From Streptomyces sp. PCS3-D2 (GTDB lineage Bacteria; Actinomycetota; Actinomycetes; Streptomycetales; Streptomycetaceae): 64,000 bases of DNA. Made by a program: the position numbers and the translations under genes. The DNA is taken from NCBI RefSeq assembly GCF_000612545.2, contig NZ_CP097800.1, positions 1,240,001-1,304,000 of the forward strand. Direction: 5' to 3'. Each line of letters opens with the position of its first letter. The first letter of the stretch is position 1. The notes under the pieces were generated by a model. It was given only the letters and a program-made list of their open reading frames with translations. It was not told the DNA's origin and searched no databases. This document shows positions 43,997-52,357 of the stretch, piece after piece.

Positions 43997-44035
43997 TAGG
44001 ATCCTGCGCCGGACGCGAATGTTACCGGCGGTAAC
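43997..44035 (+). promoter_or_regulatory. Promoter and GTTACCG-G-CGGTAAC operator of the Tat-exported flavoprotein
   Basis: TAGGAT (43997-44002) resembles a Streptomyces -10 box. A perfect 15-bp dyad GTTACCGGCGGTAAC (44021-44035) lies 16 bp before the GTG start, in position to block transcription or early elongation. Typical of TetR- or MarR-type sites. Confidence 0.5.
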
Positions 44036-44050
44036 GAAGGGGCGTGCGGC

Positions 44051-45835
44051 ATGGTCGGCACCGGAAGTTCCAGGCGCAGGTTCATCGCGGGCGCGGCCGG
44101 CGCGGCCCTGTCGGCCCAGGCCGTGCCGGCCGCGGCGGCTCCGGTGGCCGCCCCGGCGGCGGCGCCCTTGCCGGGCGGCCGGCAGGTGGCCGTCCTCGGC
44201 GGCGGGGTGGCGGGCCTGACCGCGGCGCACGAGCTCGCCGAGCGCGGTTACGCCGTCACCGTCTACGAGCGCCGGGCGCTCGGCGGCAAGGCCCGCAGCA
44301 TGGACGTGCCGGGCAGCGCCCGCGGGGGACGCAGGCCGCTGCCCGCGGAACACGGCTTCCGCTTCATCCCGGGCATCTACCACAACCTGCCCGACACCCT
44401 GCGCCGCATCCCCTTCCCCGGCAACGCGAACGGCGTCTGGGACAACCTGGTGGCCCCGCCGGAGATGATGTTCGCCCGCTCCGGGGGGCGCGAGGACCTA
44501 CGCGGCCCCATCCCCTGGCCGGGCCACTCCCCCGCCGCCCTCGCGCCGCAGGAGGTGCGGCGCGCCCTCTCCGGCCTCCTGCAGACCGCGGTCCGGCTGC
44601 CGCCGCACGAGACGGCGTACTTCGTCGACCGGGTGCTGGTCTTCCTCACCAGCTGCGACGAGCGGCGCACCGAGGTCTGGGAGAACACCCCGTGGTGGGA
44701 GTTCACCCGGGCGGCACGGATGTCGTACGAGTACCAGCGCATCCTGGCGGTCGGCGTCACCCGCAACATCGTGGCGACCAAGGCGGAGGAGGCCTCCACC
44801 CGCACCGTCGGCACTCTCGGCGAGGCGTTCGTCTTCAACCTGCTGGGCCGCGGGGCGGACGGCCCGCCCGACCGGATCCTCAACCTGCCGACGAACGAGG
44901 CGTGGATCGACCCGTGGGAGGCCCATCTGCGCTCCCTCGGCGTGGAGTTCAGGATCGGATGGACGGTGCGGGAAGTGAGGTGCGACGACGGCCGGGTGAG
45001 CGGGGTCGCGGTCGAGGGCCCGGACGGCGTGCGGCGTGTCGTGACCGCCGACCACTACGTGAGCGCACTGCCCGTCGAGCACGCGCGGCGCACCTGGAGC
45101 ACGGCGTTGCGGGCCGCCGATCCGATGCTGGGGCGCTGCGACAAGCTCCGGACCGATTGGATGACCGGCATCCAGTTCTACCTCACGGAGCGGGCGCCGC
45201 TGGTACACGGCCACCTCAACTGCATCGATTCCCCGTGGTCGCTGACGGCGATCCAGCAGGCGGAGCACTGGCCGTCGCGGGACTTCCCCGCCGACTACGG
45301 CGACGGGACGGCGGTCGACTGCCTGTCGGTGGACATCTCGGAGTGGGACAAGCCGGGGATCCTGTACGGGAAGACGGCCAAGCAGTGCACCCGCGAGGAG
45401 GTGGCCCGCGAGGTGTGGGCACAGCTGAAGGCCTCCCTGGGCGACACCGGCAGGAGCCCGCTGTCCGACGCGAAGCTGCACTCGTGGTTCCTGGATCCCG
45501 GCGTGGACGGGCTCGGCACCCCGAACCCCACCAACGAGGACGAACTGCTGATCCACCCGGTCGGCACCCTCGGCAACCGGCCGAGCGCGGGTACCCGGGT
45601 ACCGAACTTCTTCCTCAGTGGGGACTACGTCGCGGTCGACATCGACCTCGCGACGATGGAGGGCGCCAATGCCTCCGCCCGCGCGGCCGTCAACAGCCTG
45701 CTGGACCGGGACGGTTCGACCGCGCGGCGGTGCACCGTCCGGCCGCTGTACCGGGCGCCGGAGTTGGAGTCCGCCAAACGGCACGACCTGTGGCGCCACC
45801 GCCTCGGCCTGCGCAACGTCTTCGATGTCGGCTGA
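44051..45835 (+). CDS. Tat-exported FAD-dependent amine oxidase/HpnE-like protein
   Basis: 594 aa. Twin-arginine signal SSRRRFIAGAAGAALSAQA at residues 6-24, with cleavage near AAAAP. Rossmann FAD motif VAVLGGGVAGLTAAHELAERG, then GGKARS, as in phytoene desaturase and hydroxysqualene dehydroxylase (HpnE) proteins. The C-terminal FLSGDYVAVDIDLATMEGA is the flavin-binding end. GTG 44051. The substrate is unknown; hopanoid genes are not nearby. A perfect dyad lies in the promoter. Confidence 0.8.
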   Translation: MVGTGSSRRRFIAGAAGAALSAQAVPAAAAPVAAPAAAPLPGGRQVAVLGGGVAGLTAAHELAERGYAVTVYERRALGGKARSMDVPGSARGGRRPLPAEHGFRFIPGIYHNLPDTLRRIPFPGNANGVWDNLVAPPEMMFARSGGREDLRGPIPWPGHSPAALAPQEVRRALSGLLQTAVRLPPHETAYFVDRVLVFLTSCDERRTEVWENTPWWEFTRAARMSYEYQRILAVGVTRNIVATKAEEASTRTVGTLGEAFVFNLLGRGADGPPDRILNLPTNEAWIDPWEAHLRSLGVEFRIGWTVREVRCDDGRVSGVAVEGPDGVRRVVTADHYVSALPVEHARRTWSTALRAADPMLGRCDKLRTDWMTGIQFYLTERAPLVHGHLNCIDSPWSLTAIQQAEHWPSRDFPADYGDGTAVDCLSVDISEWDKPGILYGKTAKQCTREEVAREVWAQLKASLGDTGRSPLSDAKLHSWFLDPGVDGLGTPNPTNEDELLIHPVGTLGNRPSAGTRVPNFFLSGDYVAVDIDLATMEGANASARAAVNSLLDRDGSTARRCTVRPLYRAPELESAKRHDLWRHRLGLRNVFDVG

Positions 45836-45881
45836 TCGCGCCGGGGCCCACGGCCCTGCGGGCTCGGCTACCGTCGGGGCC

Positions 45882-46676
45882 ATGACCACCTCGACGTCCT
45901 CGGTCGGCGCCCTGCTGCGCACCTGGCGGGTGCGGCGCGGCCTCAGCCAGCTGGAGCTGGCGGGGCGCGCCGACTCCTCGTCCCGGCACATCAGCTTCAT
46001 CGAGACGGGCCGCTCCCGGCCGAGCGAGGAGATGGTGCTGCGACTCGCCGACCACCTCGACGTCCCGATGCGTGAGCGCAACTCCCTGCTGCTCGCCGCG
46101 GGGTACGCCCCGCGCTTCGCGCAGACCGCGCTGGACGACCCGTCGATGGAAACCCTGCGCGAGGGCATCGAGCGGCTGCTCACCGGATACGAGCCCTGTC
46201 CGGCGCTGGTCGTGAACGCCACGTACGAGGTCGTCGCCGCCAACCGGGGCATCATGATGCTGCTGGACGGTCTGCCGGACCACCTGCTGACGCCGCCGCT
46301 GAACGCGATGCGGATCACCCTGCACCCCGAGGGACTGGCCCCGCGGATCCGCAACCTCAGGCAGTGGCGCGGGCACCTGCTCGCCCAAATGGAGCGCCAG
46401 ATCGCACTCGTCCGCTCCGAGCCGTTGCGCGCGCTGTACGAGGAGGTCCGCTCCTATCCGGTGGTCGAACGCCCCGGCGACGGCGAACCGGAGGCGCCGG
46501 TTGCGCCCATCGCGCTCCCATTGGTCATCGAGCACGACGGCCACCTGCTGTCCTTCGTGTCGTCCATCGCGACCTTCAACACGCCGATGGACGTGACCGT
46601 CGCCGAGCTCGCCATCGAGACGATGCTCCCGGCCGACCCGGCGACGGTGAAGTACCTGCGCTCACTCGGCGACTGA
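45882..46676 (+). CDS. XRE-family regulator with MmyB-like domain
   Basis: 264 aa. HTH at about residues 8-64 (RRGLSQLELAGRADSSSRHI) and a PAS-like MmyB sensor domain (PCPALVVNATYEVVAANRGIM). Such proteins usually control an adjacent oxidoreductase or short-chain dehydrogenase. ATG 45882, 47 bp after the flavoprotein gene, so it may control that gene through the dyad at 44021. Its 3' end overlaps the convergent gene by 15 bp. Confidence 0.88.
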   Translation: MTTSTSSVGALLRTWRVRRGLSQLELAGRADSSSRHISFIETGRSRPSEEMVLRLADHLDVPMRERNSLLLAAGYAPRFAQTALDDPSMETLREGIERLLTGYEPCPALVVNATYEVVAANRGIMMLLDGLPDHLLTPPLNAMRITLHPEGLAPRIRNLRQWRGHLLAQMERQIALVRSEPLRALYEEVRSYPVVERPGDGEPEAPVAPIALPLVIEHDGHLLSFVSSIATFNTPMDVTVAELAIETMLPADPATVKYLRSLGD

Positions 46677-47078
46677 GCGCAGGGCGAGCTGCTGGAGCAC
46701 GGCGAAGCCGGCGACGGTCAGGGCCTGCACCGGGATCCAGACGGTCCCGGCGACGGTCGGCGAGGACCACCAGGCGAGGGCCAGCAGACTCAGTGCGGCC
46801 CAGGCGTAGTTGGTCTCGACGACGGCCTTCACGGCGGGCGCCGGGGGCCGCCTGCGCGACGCCAGCCATCCGACCGCGGCGCCGTACAGCACGAGCACGA
46901 GGCCGAGGACCAGGAGCAGCTCCTGCCCAACCCCGAGCAGCCGTCCCAGCGGCGTGCTGAAGGCGACGTAGGCGAGGCCGTTGGCGGTGGTGACGACGGC
47001 GTCGAGAGCGAGGAAGCGACGCAGCGCGAGCTGCGGCACGGAAGTACGGGCGAAGCCGGCGAGCAGGGTCGTGGACAT
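46662..47078 (-). CDS. Four-TM membrane protein
   Basis: 138 aa. Four hydrophobic segments (VVTTANGLAYVAFSTPLG; LLLVLGLVLVLYGAAVGWLA; WAALSLLALAWWSS; VQALTVAGFAVLQQLAL). Small Streptomyces membrane proteins of this type often accompany MmyB-type regulators. Convergent with that regulator, overlapping its stop. Function unknown. Confidence 0.7.
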   Translation of the reverse strand: MSTTLLAGFARTSVPQLALRRFLALDAVVTTANGLAYVAFSTPLGRLLGVGQELLLVLGLVLVLYGAAVGWLASRRRPPAPAVKAVVETNYAWAALSLLALAWWSSPTVAGTVWIPVQALTVAGFAVLQQLALRSVAE

Positions 47079-47336
47079 GGGGAATCAGCCTCCGTCGAGG
47101 TCGAACGGCCGGGCGGTGCGCCGGATCCCGGGACCGAGTGCGCGGCCCCGGGACCCGATGCGCCCACTGTGCCGCGGCCCCCGAAGGCGGTCGATTACCT
47201 GTGAGGTCATGCCAACGGATTTTGAGGCGGGCGGCAGGAAACATTGGGGTTCCCGTCCTTCGGCCCGAGGCGGGGGGCTAGGCTTCACGCAGCCCGATCC
47301 ACTCGAACGCCTTGTCGACATATGGAGAATCCGCCG

Positions 47337-48359
47337 GTGCGAGCCACCGCACGACCCGACCTCGACGCGATCCGGCGGCGTGTCGCGGCGCTCGCCGAGC
47401 GGTGCGGCCGGGATCCCGGCGACGTGCTGGCGACAGGACGGCTGAGCCACCTCTCCGGCGTCGACGTCCGGCGCGTTCCGGGCGTGATGGCGGGTACGGC
47501 CCCCGAAGTGCCGCTGGAGCAGCGCGTGCACCAGCGCTTCCGGCTGCTGCGCGCCACCCGTCTGGACAAGCACGGCCGAGAATGGCCGCTCGCCGCCATC
47601 GCCCACGACTTCGGCGCCCCCGGAGCCTCTCTCGGACCGCTCAACGCGGGGACCGGGCTGTTGCGGATGGGGCATGCGGCGGGCGTGCAGCGGTTCTTCG
47701 GCGTCTACGCCGGCTACCTGCTGGCCGACTGCAAGAGCGCGGTGGAGCGGGCCCTCGCCCTGTCCGCCGGGACCGTCTCGGACGGCGGCGACGATCTCGA
47801 ACACCTCTCGTACCTGACCGGCATCACGCCCCGGGCCATCCGGCAGACCCTCGACGGCAGACCGCCCCGGCTCCCCCTGAAGGAGCAGGTCCACCAGCGG
47901 TTCGAACACCTGCGGCGCACCCGGCCCCGGGAGGACGGCCAGCCCCACTCACTGACGGCCATCGCCAGGTCCTTCGACGCGTCGGGGCAGTCGCTGACCC
48001 GTCTCGCCCAGGGCGAGGGCCTGCCGAACCTCGCCGCGGCGGCCGGGATCCAGCGCTTCTACGGCGTCGACGGCGGGTTCCTGCTCGCCGACGACACCGA
48101 GGCCCTCGCCACGGCCCTCAGGCTGATCGAAGGCGAACTGGAGTACGTGGAACGGGAACGGGAGAACCCGATGCTGGCCGTGCTGCGCGCCCACGACGTG
48201 CGCAGCATCGTCGCGCGGGCCGGCCGGCTGTCGCCCCAGGGTTGGAAGTCGCTCGCCGACCACCTGGACGACCTCCTCGCACGCGAGGGGCAGCTCGGAA
48301 CTCCGGGGACGACGGGCGGGACGCCGACCACGGACACCGCCGGGGGAGAAACGCCATGA
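47337..48359 (+). CDS. HTH regulator with a duplicated module (paralog of the 16.9-kb protein)
   Basis: 340 aa. Two copies of one unit: VHQRFRLLRATR...VQRFFGVYAGYLLAD (about residues 58-128) and VHQRFEHLRRTR...IQRFYGVDGGFLLAD (about 180-250), each preceded by an HTH-like stretch (LSGVDVRRVPGVM; LTGITPRAIRQTLDG). The C-terminus RSIVARAGRLSPQGWKSLAD matches the ending of the shorter protein. GTG 47337 has GGAGAA 7 nt upstream. It precedes a flavoprotein gene with ATGA overlap. No ImmA-like protease follows here. Confidence 0.75.
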   Translation: MRATARPDLDAIRRRVAALAERCGRDPGDVLATGRLSHLSGVDVRRVPGVMAGTAPEVPLEQRVHQRFRLLRATRLDKHGREWPLAAIAHDFGAPGASLGPLNAGTGLLRMGHAAGVQRFFGVYAGYLLADCKSAVERALALSAGTVSDGGDDLEHLSYLTGITPRAIRQTLDGRPPRLPLKEQVHQRFEHLRRTRPREDGQPHSLTAIARSFDASGQSLTRLAQGEGLPNLAAAAGIQRFYGVDGGFLLADDTEALATALRLIEGELEYVERERENPMLAVLRAHDVRSIVARAGRLSPQGWKSLADHLDDLLAREGQLGTPGTTGGTPTTDTAGGETP

Positions 48360-48700
48360 GGACCACACGGGCCGCGCGCGAACCGGACTCCGAACGGCTG
48401 GACGGCGCACCTGCGGCGGCCCCGGCCGATGCCGGGAAGCCCGCCGGGGCGCCGGGCGCCTCCCGCGCTGCTCAGGGGGATCCGGCGGACATCCGGGCCG
48501 AGGGCTTCGGCCGGTGCCTCGGCGGCGCCCCGTGCCTCTGCCCGCCGTCGCCCCGGGAGCGACAGTTCCCCGATGCGACCGGACGCGTCACGGCCGCACT
48601 CGGCTGGGGAAGCCCCGTGCCACGCCGTGACCAGCCCCAGCCAGTCGCCGCATCCTCACGCCGATGCCCTCAGCACGGCCCTGACAGAGAGCACGCCACG

Positions 48701-50218
48701 ATGAACCTGTCCTCACCGCCCCGCCACGCCGTCGTCATCGGCGGCAGCCTGGCCGGCCTCCTCGCGGCCGCTGTCCTCGCCGAGCACGCCGCGGTCACCG
48801 TCATCGACGCCGACCCGCTGCCCGAAGGGCCGGCGCCGCGCCGCGGGCTCCCGCAGGCCCGCCACACCCACCTGCTGTGGTCCGGCGGCGCCCGGGCCAT
48901 CGAGCGGATCCTGCCCGGCATCACCGACGACTGGACCAAGGCCGGCGCCATCCGCCGCAGCCTGCCCACCGACCTGGTCACCAAGACCGCCCAGGGATGG
49001 ATACCCCGCTGCGGGGAGAAGCAGTTCAACATCTCCTGCAGCCGCGACCTGCTCGACTCCGTGGTCCGCGCCCGGGTGACCGGCCTCCCCGGGGTGTCCA
49101 CCCTCCAGCGGAGCCGGGTCCGCGGCCTGGAGGGCAACGCGGCCCGGGTCACCGGCGTCCGGGTCGACACCCCCGAGGAGGCGGACCTGCTGGTGACGGC
49201 CGACCTCGTGGTCGACGCCAGCGGCCGCGGATCGCGGGCCCGCACCTGGCTCCAGGCACTCGGGGTGAGCGGCATCCGGCAGGCCGAGGTCGACTCCGGA
49301 CTGGTCTACGCGACCCGGATCTTCGAGGCCCCCGCCGGTGCGCACGAGATGGGCTTCCCCATCGTCAACGTGCAGTCCGACCCGCGGGTGCCCGTGCCCG
49401 GGCAGACCGCCACGATCGTGCCCATCGAGAACGGCCAGTGGCAGGCGACCCTGTCCGGCACCCGCGGCGGCCAGCCGACGGGCGACCCCGACGCTTTCAT
49501 CCCGTTCGCCCGGTCCGTCCGCGACCCGATCGTCGGTGAGCTCCTGGAGCACCGCACCCCCCTCACGGACGTCGCCGTCACCCAGGGCACCGCCAACCGG
49601 CGGATCTACTTCGAGAAGGCCGAGCTGCCCGACGGGTTCTTCGCCGTCGGTGACTCCGTCGCCACCTTCAATCCCCTGTACGGGCAGGGCATGACGGTCG
49701 CCGCCCAGGGGCTGCTCGCCGTACGCGCCCTGCTGCGGGCCAAGGGGCTGGCCCATCCCGGGATCGGCCGTGAGGCCCAGCGCACGATCGCACCCCAGGT
49801 CGCCACCGCCTGGGAGCTCGCCACCTCGCAGGACATCCTCTATCCGGGTGCCACCGGGATGAAGCCGCGCGCCGGCACCAACGTGCTCAACGGCTACGTC
49901 AACCGCCTGATGACGGGAGCCACCACCGACGAGGCCCTCACCGCCGCCCTGCTCAACGTCCTCACCATGAGCATCGAGCCCACCCACTGGCTCCGCCCCT
50001 CCGTGGTCTGGCACGTGATGCGCGCCTCCGACCGGGGCGCCCTGAAGGCTCCGCCGCTCACGGCCGCGGAGCGGGCCGTCGCCGGGCTCGACCCGGCGCC
50101 CGGCACGGGCACCGCCCCCACCACCGGCTCCGGCGGCGGGGGTGGGGGCGGCGCCGCCCCCACCGGCCCGGCAGCCGATCCGGTCGGCCCGGCCGACCCC
50201 GTCGGACAGGCCAGATGA
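48701..50218 (+). CDS. FAD-dependent monooxygenase/oxidoreductase
   Basis: 505 aa. [20 protein letters not shown] near the N-terminus, VVDASGRGSRARTWL in the middle, and the FAD ribityl motif VGDSVATFNPLYGQGMTVAA. A Gly/Pro-rich tail ends the protein (about residues 465-505). The ATG at 48701 places the Rossmann motif normally. The frame is open back to an ATG at 48356 that overlaps the regulator stop; the intervening 115 residues are Ala/Pro-rich with no family similarity, but the ATGA overlap suggests it may be translated. Probably controlled by the upstream duplicated-module protein. Confidence 0.82.
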   Translation: MNLSSPPRHAVVIGGSLAGLLAAAVLAEHAAVTVIDADPLPEGPAPRRGLPQARHTHLLWSGGARAIERILPGITDDWTKAGAIRRSLPTDLVTKTAQGWIPRCGEKQFNISCSRDLLDSVVRARVTGLPGVSTLQRSRVRGLEGNAARVTGVRVDTPEEADLLVTADLVVDASGRGSRARTWLQALGVSGIRQAEVDSGLVYATRIFEAPAGAHEMGFPIVNVQSDPRVPVPGQTATIVPIENGQWQATLSGTRGGQPTGDPDAFIPFARSVRDPIVGELLEHRTPLTDVAVTQGTANRRIYFEKAELPDGFFAVGDSVATFNPLYGQGMTVAAQGLLAVRALLRAKGLAHPGIGREAQRTIAPQVATAWELATSQDILYPGATGMKPRAGTNVLNGYVNRLMTGATTDEALTAALLNVLTMSIEPTHWLRPSVVWHVMRASDRGALKAPPLTAAERAVAGLDPAPGTGTAPTTGSGGGGGGGAAPTGPAADPVGPADPVGQAR

Positions 50219-50285
50219 GCGGCGGGGCCCGGAGACGGCTGCGCCCCGGACCGGAGTCCGGGGCGCACCGTGCAGGCGGTGCGGA

Positions 50286-51185
50286 TCAGAGCTCGGCGAG
50301 GTCCAGTCCGGCCTGCGCGGCCGCGGCCCGGACGGTCTGCTCCAGCAGGACGGCGATGGTCATCGGGCCGACACCGCCCGGCACGGGGGTGATCAGCGAG
50401 GCCCGGGCCGCCGCCGACGCGAAGTGGACGTCGCCGACGTTGCCCTCGTTGTAGCCGGCGTCCAGGACCACCGCGCCCGGCTTGATGTCCTCGCCCCGGA
50501 TGAACTCGGCCTTGCCGACGGCGGCGACCAGCACGTCCGCCTGGCGCACGATCGAGGCGAGGTCCTGGGTGCGGGAGTGGCAGTAGGTGACCGTGGCGTT
50601 CTGCTCCAGGAGCAGCATCCCGGCCGGCTTGCCCAGGATCGCGCTGCGGCCGACGACCACGGCGTGCTTGCCGGTGAGGTCCACGTCGTACTCGGCGAGC
50701 AGGCGCATGATGCCGCCCGGGGTACAGGAGACGAAGCCGGGCAGGCCGAAGCCCATGGCCGCGAAGGAGTGCATGGTGACCCCGTCCACGTCCTTCCCGG
50801 GGGCGATGGCCTCGAAGGCGGCGCGCTCGTCGATGTGGTGCGGGACGGGGTGCTGGAGCAGGATGCCGCTGATCTCCGGGTCCTCGGACAGCGCCGTGAT
50901 CGCCGCGACCAGCTCCTCGGTGGTGGTCGCGGCCGGCAGCTCCACGTGGCGCGAGGTGATCCCGGCCTTCGCGCAGCGGTTCTGCTTCATGCGGACGTAG
51001 GTGACGGAGGCGGGGTCCTCGCCGACCAGCACGGTCGCGAGGCAGGGCGCGGTGCCGGTGCGCTGGGTGATCTTCGCCGCGAGGTCGGCGGTCCGCTCCG
51101 AGACGCGGCGGGCGAGGGCGGTGCCGTCCATCAGCCGGGCGGTGCCGGCGGCAGGAGCGGCGGGGGCGTTCTGGGCAGTCGTCAC
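50286..51185 (-). CDS. folD: Bifunctional methylenetetrahydrofolate dehydrogenase/cyclohydrolase (paralog)
   Basis: 299 aa. Interconverts methylene-, methenyl- and formyl-THF. Catalytic Tyr/Lys in YVRMKQNRCAKAG, then LQHPVPHHID (canonical enzymes have Q-L-P-L-P), the DVDGV loop, VVGRSAILGKPAGMLLL and PGGVGPMTIAVLL. The divergence suggests a second FolD in this organism. GTG 51183-51185 follows AGGAG. A ZTP riboswitch lies in the leader, linking expression to purine/10-formyl-THF deficiency. Confidence 0.92.
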   Translation of the reverse strand: MTTAQNAPAAPAAGTARLMDGTALARRVSERTADLAAKITQRTGTAPCLATVLVGEDPASVTYVRMKQNRCAKAGITSRHVELPAATTTEELVAAITALSEDPEISGILLQHPVPHHIDERAAFEAIAPGKDVDGVTMHSFAAMGFGLPGFVSCTPGGIMRLLAEYDVDLTGKHAVVVGRSAILGKPAGMLLLEQNATVTYCHSRTQDLASIVRQADVLVAAVGKAEFIRGEDIKPGAVVLDAGYNEGNVGDVHFASAAARASLITPVPGGVGPMTIAVLLEQTVRAAAAQAGLDLAEL

Positions 51186-51221
51186 GGGGTCTCCTGAACG
51201 TCGCTGCGGTGCGCGGATCGA

Positions 51222-51322
51222 GGTTCGCCCAGGCGCGCGGCAGTCGACGCAGCGGGAGGTGCTCGGCTGCGCCGGGCCGCTCCCCGGTGGTGATCCACCC
51301 GAACGCCAGTCACGGCCCGGCG
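51222..51322 (-). promoter_or_regulatory. ZTP riboswitch upstream of folD
   Basis: Reading the minus strand: CCGTGACTGGCG, then ACCGGGGAGCG, then after a GC-rich variable stretch GCGCCTGGGCGA. This matches the conserved order of the pfl/ZTP riboswitch, which senses ZMP/ZTP and controls folate and purine genes. It ends 36 nt before the GTG, with AGGAG between, so control may be translational. Confidence 0.8.
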
Positions 51323-51380
51323 ACCACTGTAGTCGACCAAAGCGGTGGCCGCCCGGCGCCCGACCTGCGACGATCAATGT

Positions 51381-52142
51381 ATGACGCGTACTTTCGACCA
51401 CCTTGTCGCCGAGGCCGAATCCGTGTCCGTGGACGGCTGGGACTTCTCCTGGCTCGACGGGCGGGCCACCGAGCAGCGTCCTTCCTGGGGGTACCAGCGC
51501 CTGATGGCCGAGCGCCTGGCCCGGGTCCGGTCCGCCCTGGACATCCAGACCGGCGGCGGTGAGGTCCTCGCCGGGGCCGGGTCCCTGCCACCCCTGACGG
51601 TGGCCACGGAGTCCTGGCCGCCCAATGTCCAGCGGGCGACACGGCTGCTCCACCCGCTGGGCGCGGTGGTGGTCGCGGACGCCGACGAGCCGCCGCTGCC
51701 CTTCGGCGACGAGGCCTTCGAGCTGGTGACCAGCCGGCACCCGGTGACCATCTGGTGGGACGAGATCGCCCGGGTGCTGACCCCCGGCGGAACGTATCTC
51801 TCGCAGCAGGTCGGCCCGGCGAGCGTCTTCGAACTCGTCGAATTTTTTCTCGGACCCCAGCCCGAGGACGTCCGGCGCGCCCGGCATCCCGACGACGCGG
51901 TCGCCGACGCCACGAAGGCGGGTCTGGAAGTCCTCGACCTGCGCTCGGAGCGGCTGCGCACCGAGTTCCACGACATCGGAGCCGTGATCTACTTCCTGCG
52001 GAAGGTGATCTGGATGGTGCCCGGCTTCACGGTCGGGCAGTACCGGGACCGCCTGCGCGAGCTGCACGAACGGATCGAGCGCGACGGCCCGTTCGTCGCG
52101 CACACCGCCCGCTTCCTGATCGAGGCCCGCAAAACGGACTGA
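51381..52142 (+). CDS. SAM-dependent methyltransferase-like protein
   Basis: 253 aa. Class I fold, but motif I is degenerate (LDIQTGGGEVLAGAG). ADADEPPLPFGDEAFELVTSRH and ARVLTPGGTYLSQQVG match motifs II/III. The C-terminal region RKVIWMVPGFTVGQYRDRL is family-specific. Substrate unknown. ATG 51381; divergent from folD. Confidence 0.8.
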   Translation: MTRTFDHLVAEAESVSVDGWDFSWLDGRATEQRPSWGYQRLMAERLARVRSALDIQTGGGEVLAGAGSLPPLTVATESWPPNVQRATRLLHPLGAVVVADADEPPLPFGDEAFELVTSRHPVTIWWDEIARVLTPGGTYLSQQVGPASVFELVEFFLGPQPEDVRRARHPDDAVADATKAGLEVLDLRSERLRTEFHDIGAVIYFLRKVIWMVPGFTVGQYRDRLRELHERIERDGPFVAHTARFLIEARKTD

Positions 52143-52269
52143 TGCGGAGGGCGGACGGATCCGCGCCGGATCCGGTTGCCCGGCCGTAGCGTGGCGCAGG
52201 TCACTCAATTCAGCGCGTAACGAATCGACTCGGGCATGCGATGAACCGACAGGTGTCCTCGCGCGGCCC

Positions 52270-52296
52270 GGAATACAGACCCCCCTCGGGTCTGTT
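52270..52296 (+). promoter_or_regulatory. Candidate SigR-type promoter or hairpin upstream of hrdB
   Basis: GGAAT (52270-52274) and GTT (52294-52296) with 19-nt spacing are close to the SigR consensus (usual spacing 18); hrdB in other streptomycetes has a SigR promoter. The same bases form a perfect hairpin ACAGACCC/GGGTCTGT (52275-52295), so it may instead be a terminator of the upstream gene. Confidence 0.4.
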
Positions 52297-52357
52297 TCCC
52301 GAGTTCGCGCGATGATGTCCCGCCCACCCCATATCTGTTCGCAACGAGAGGCTCCTT

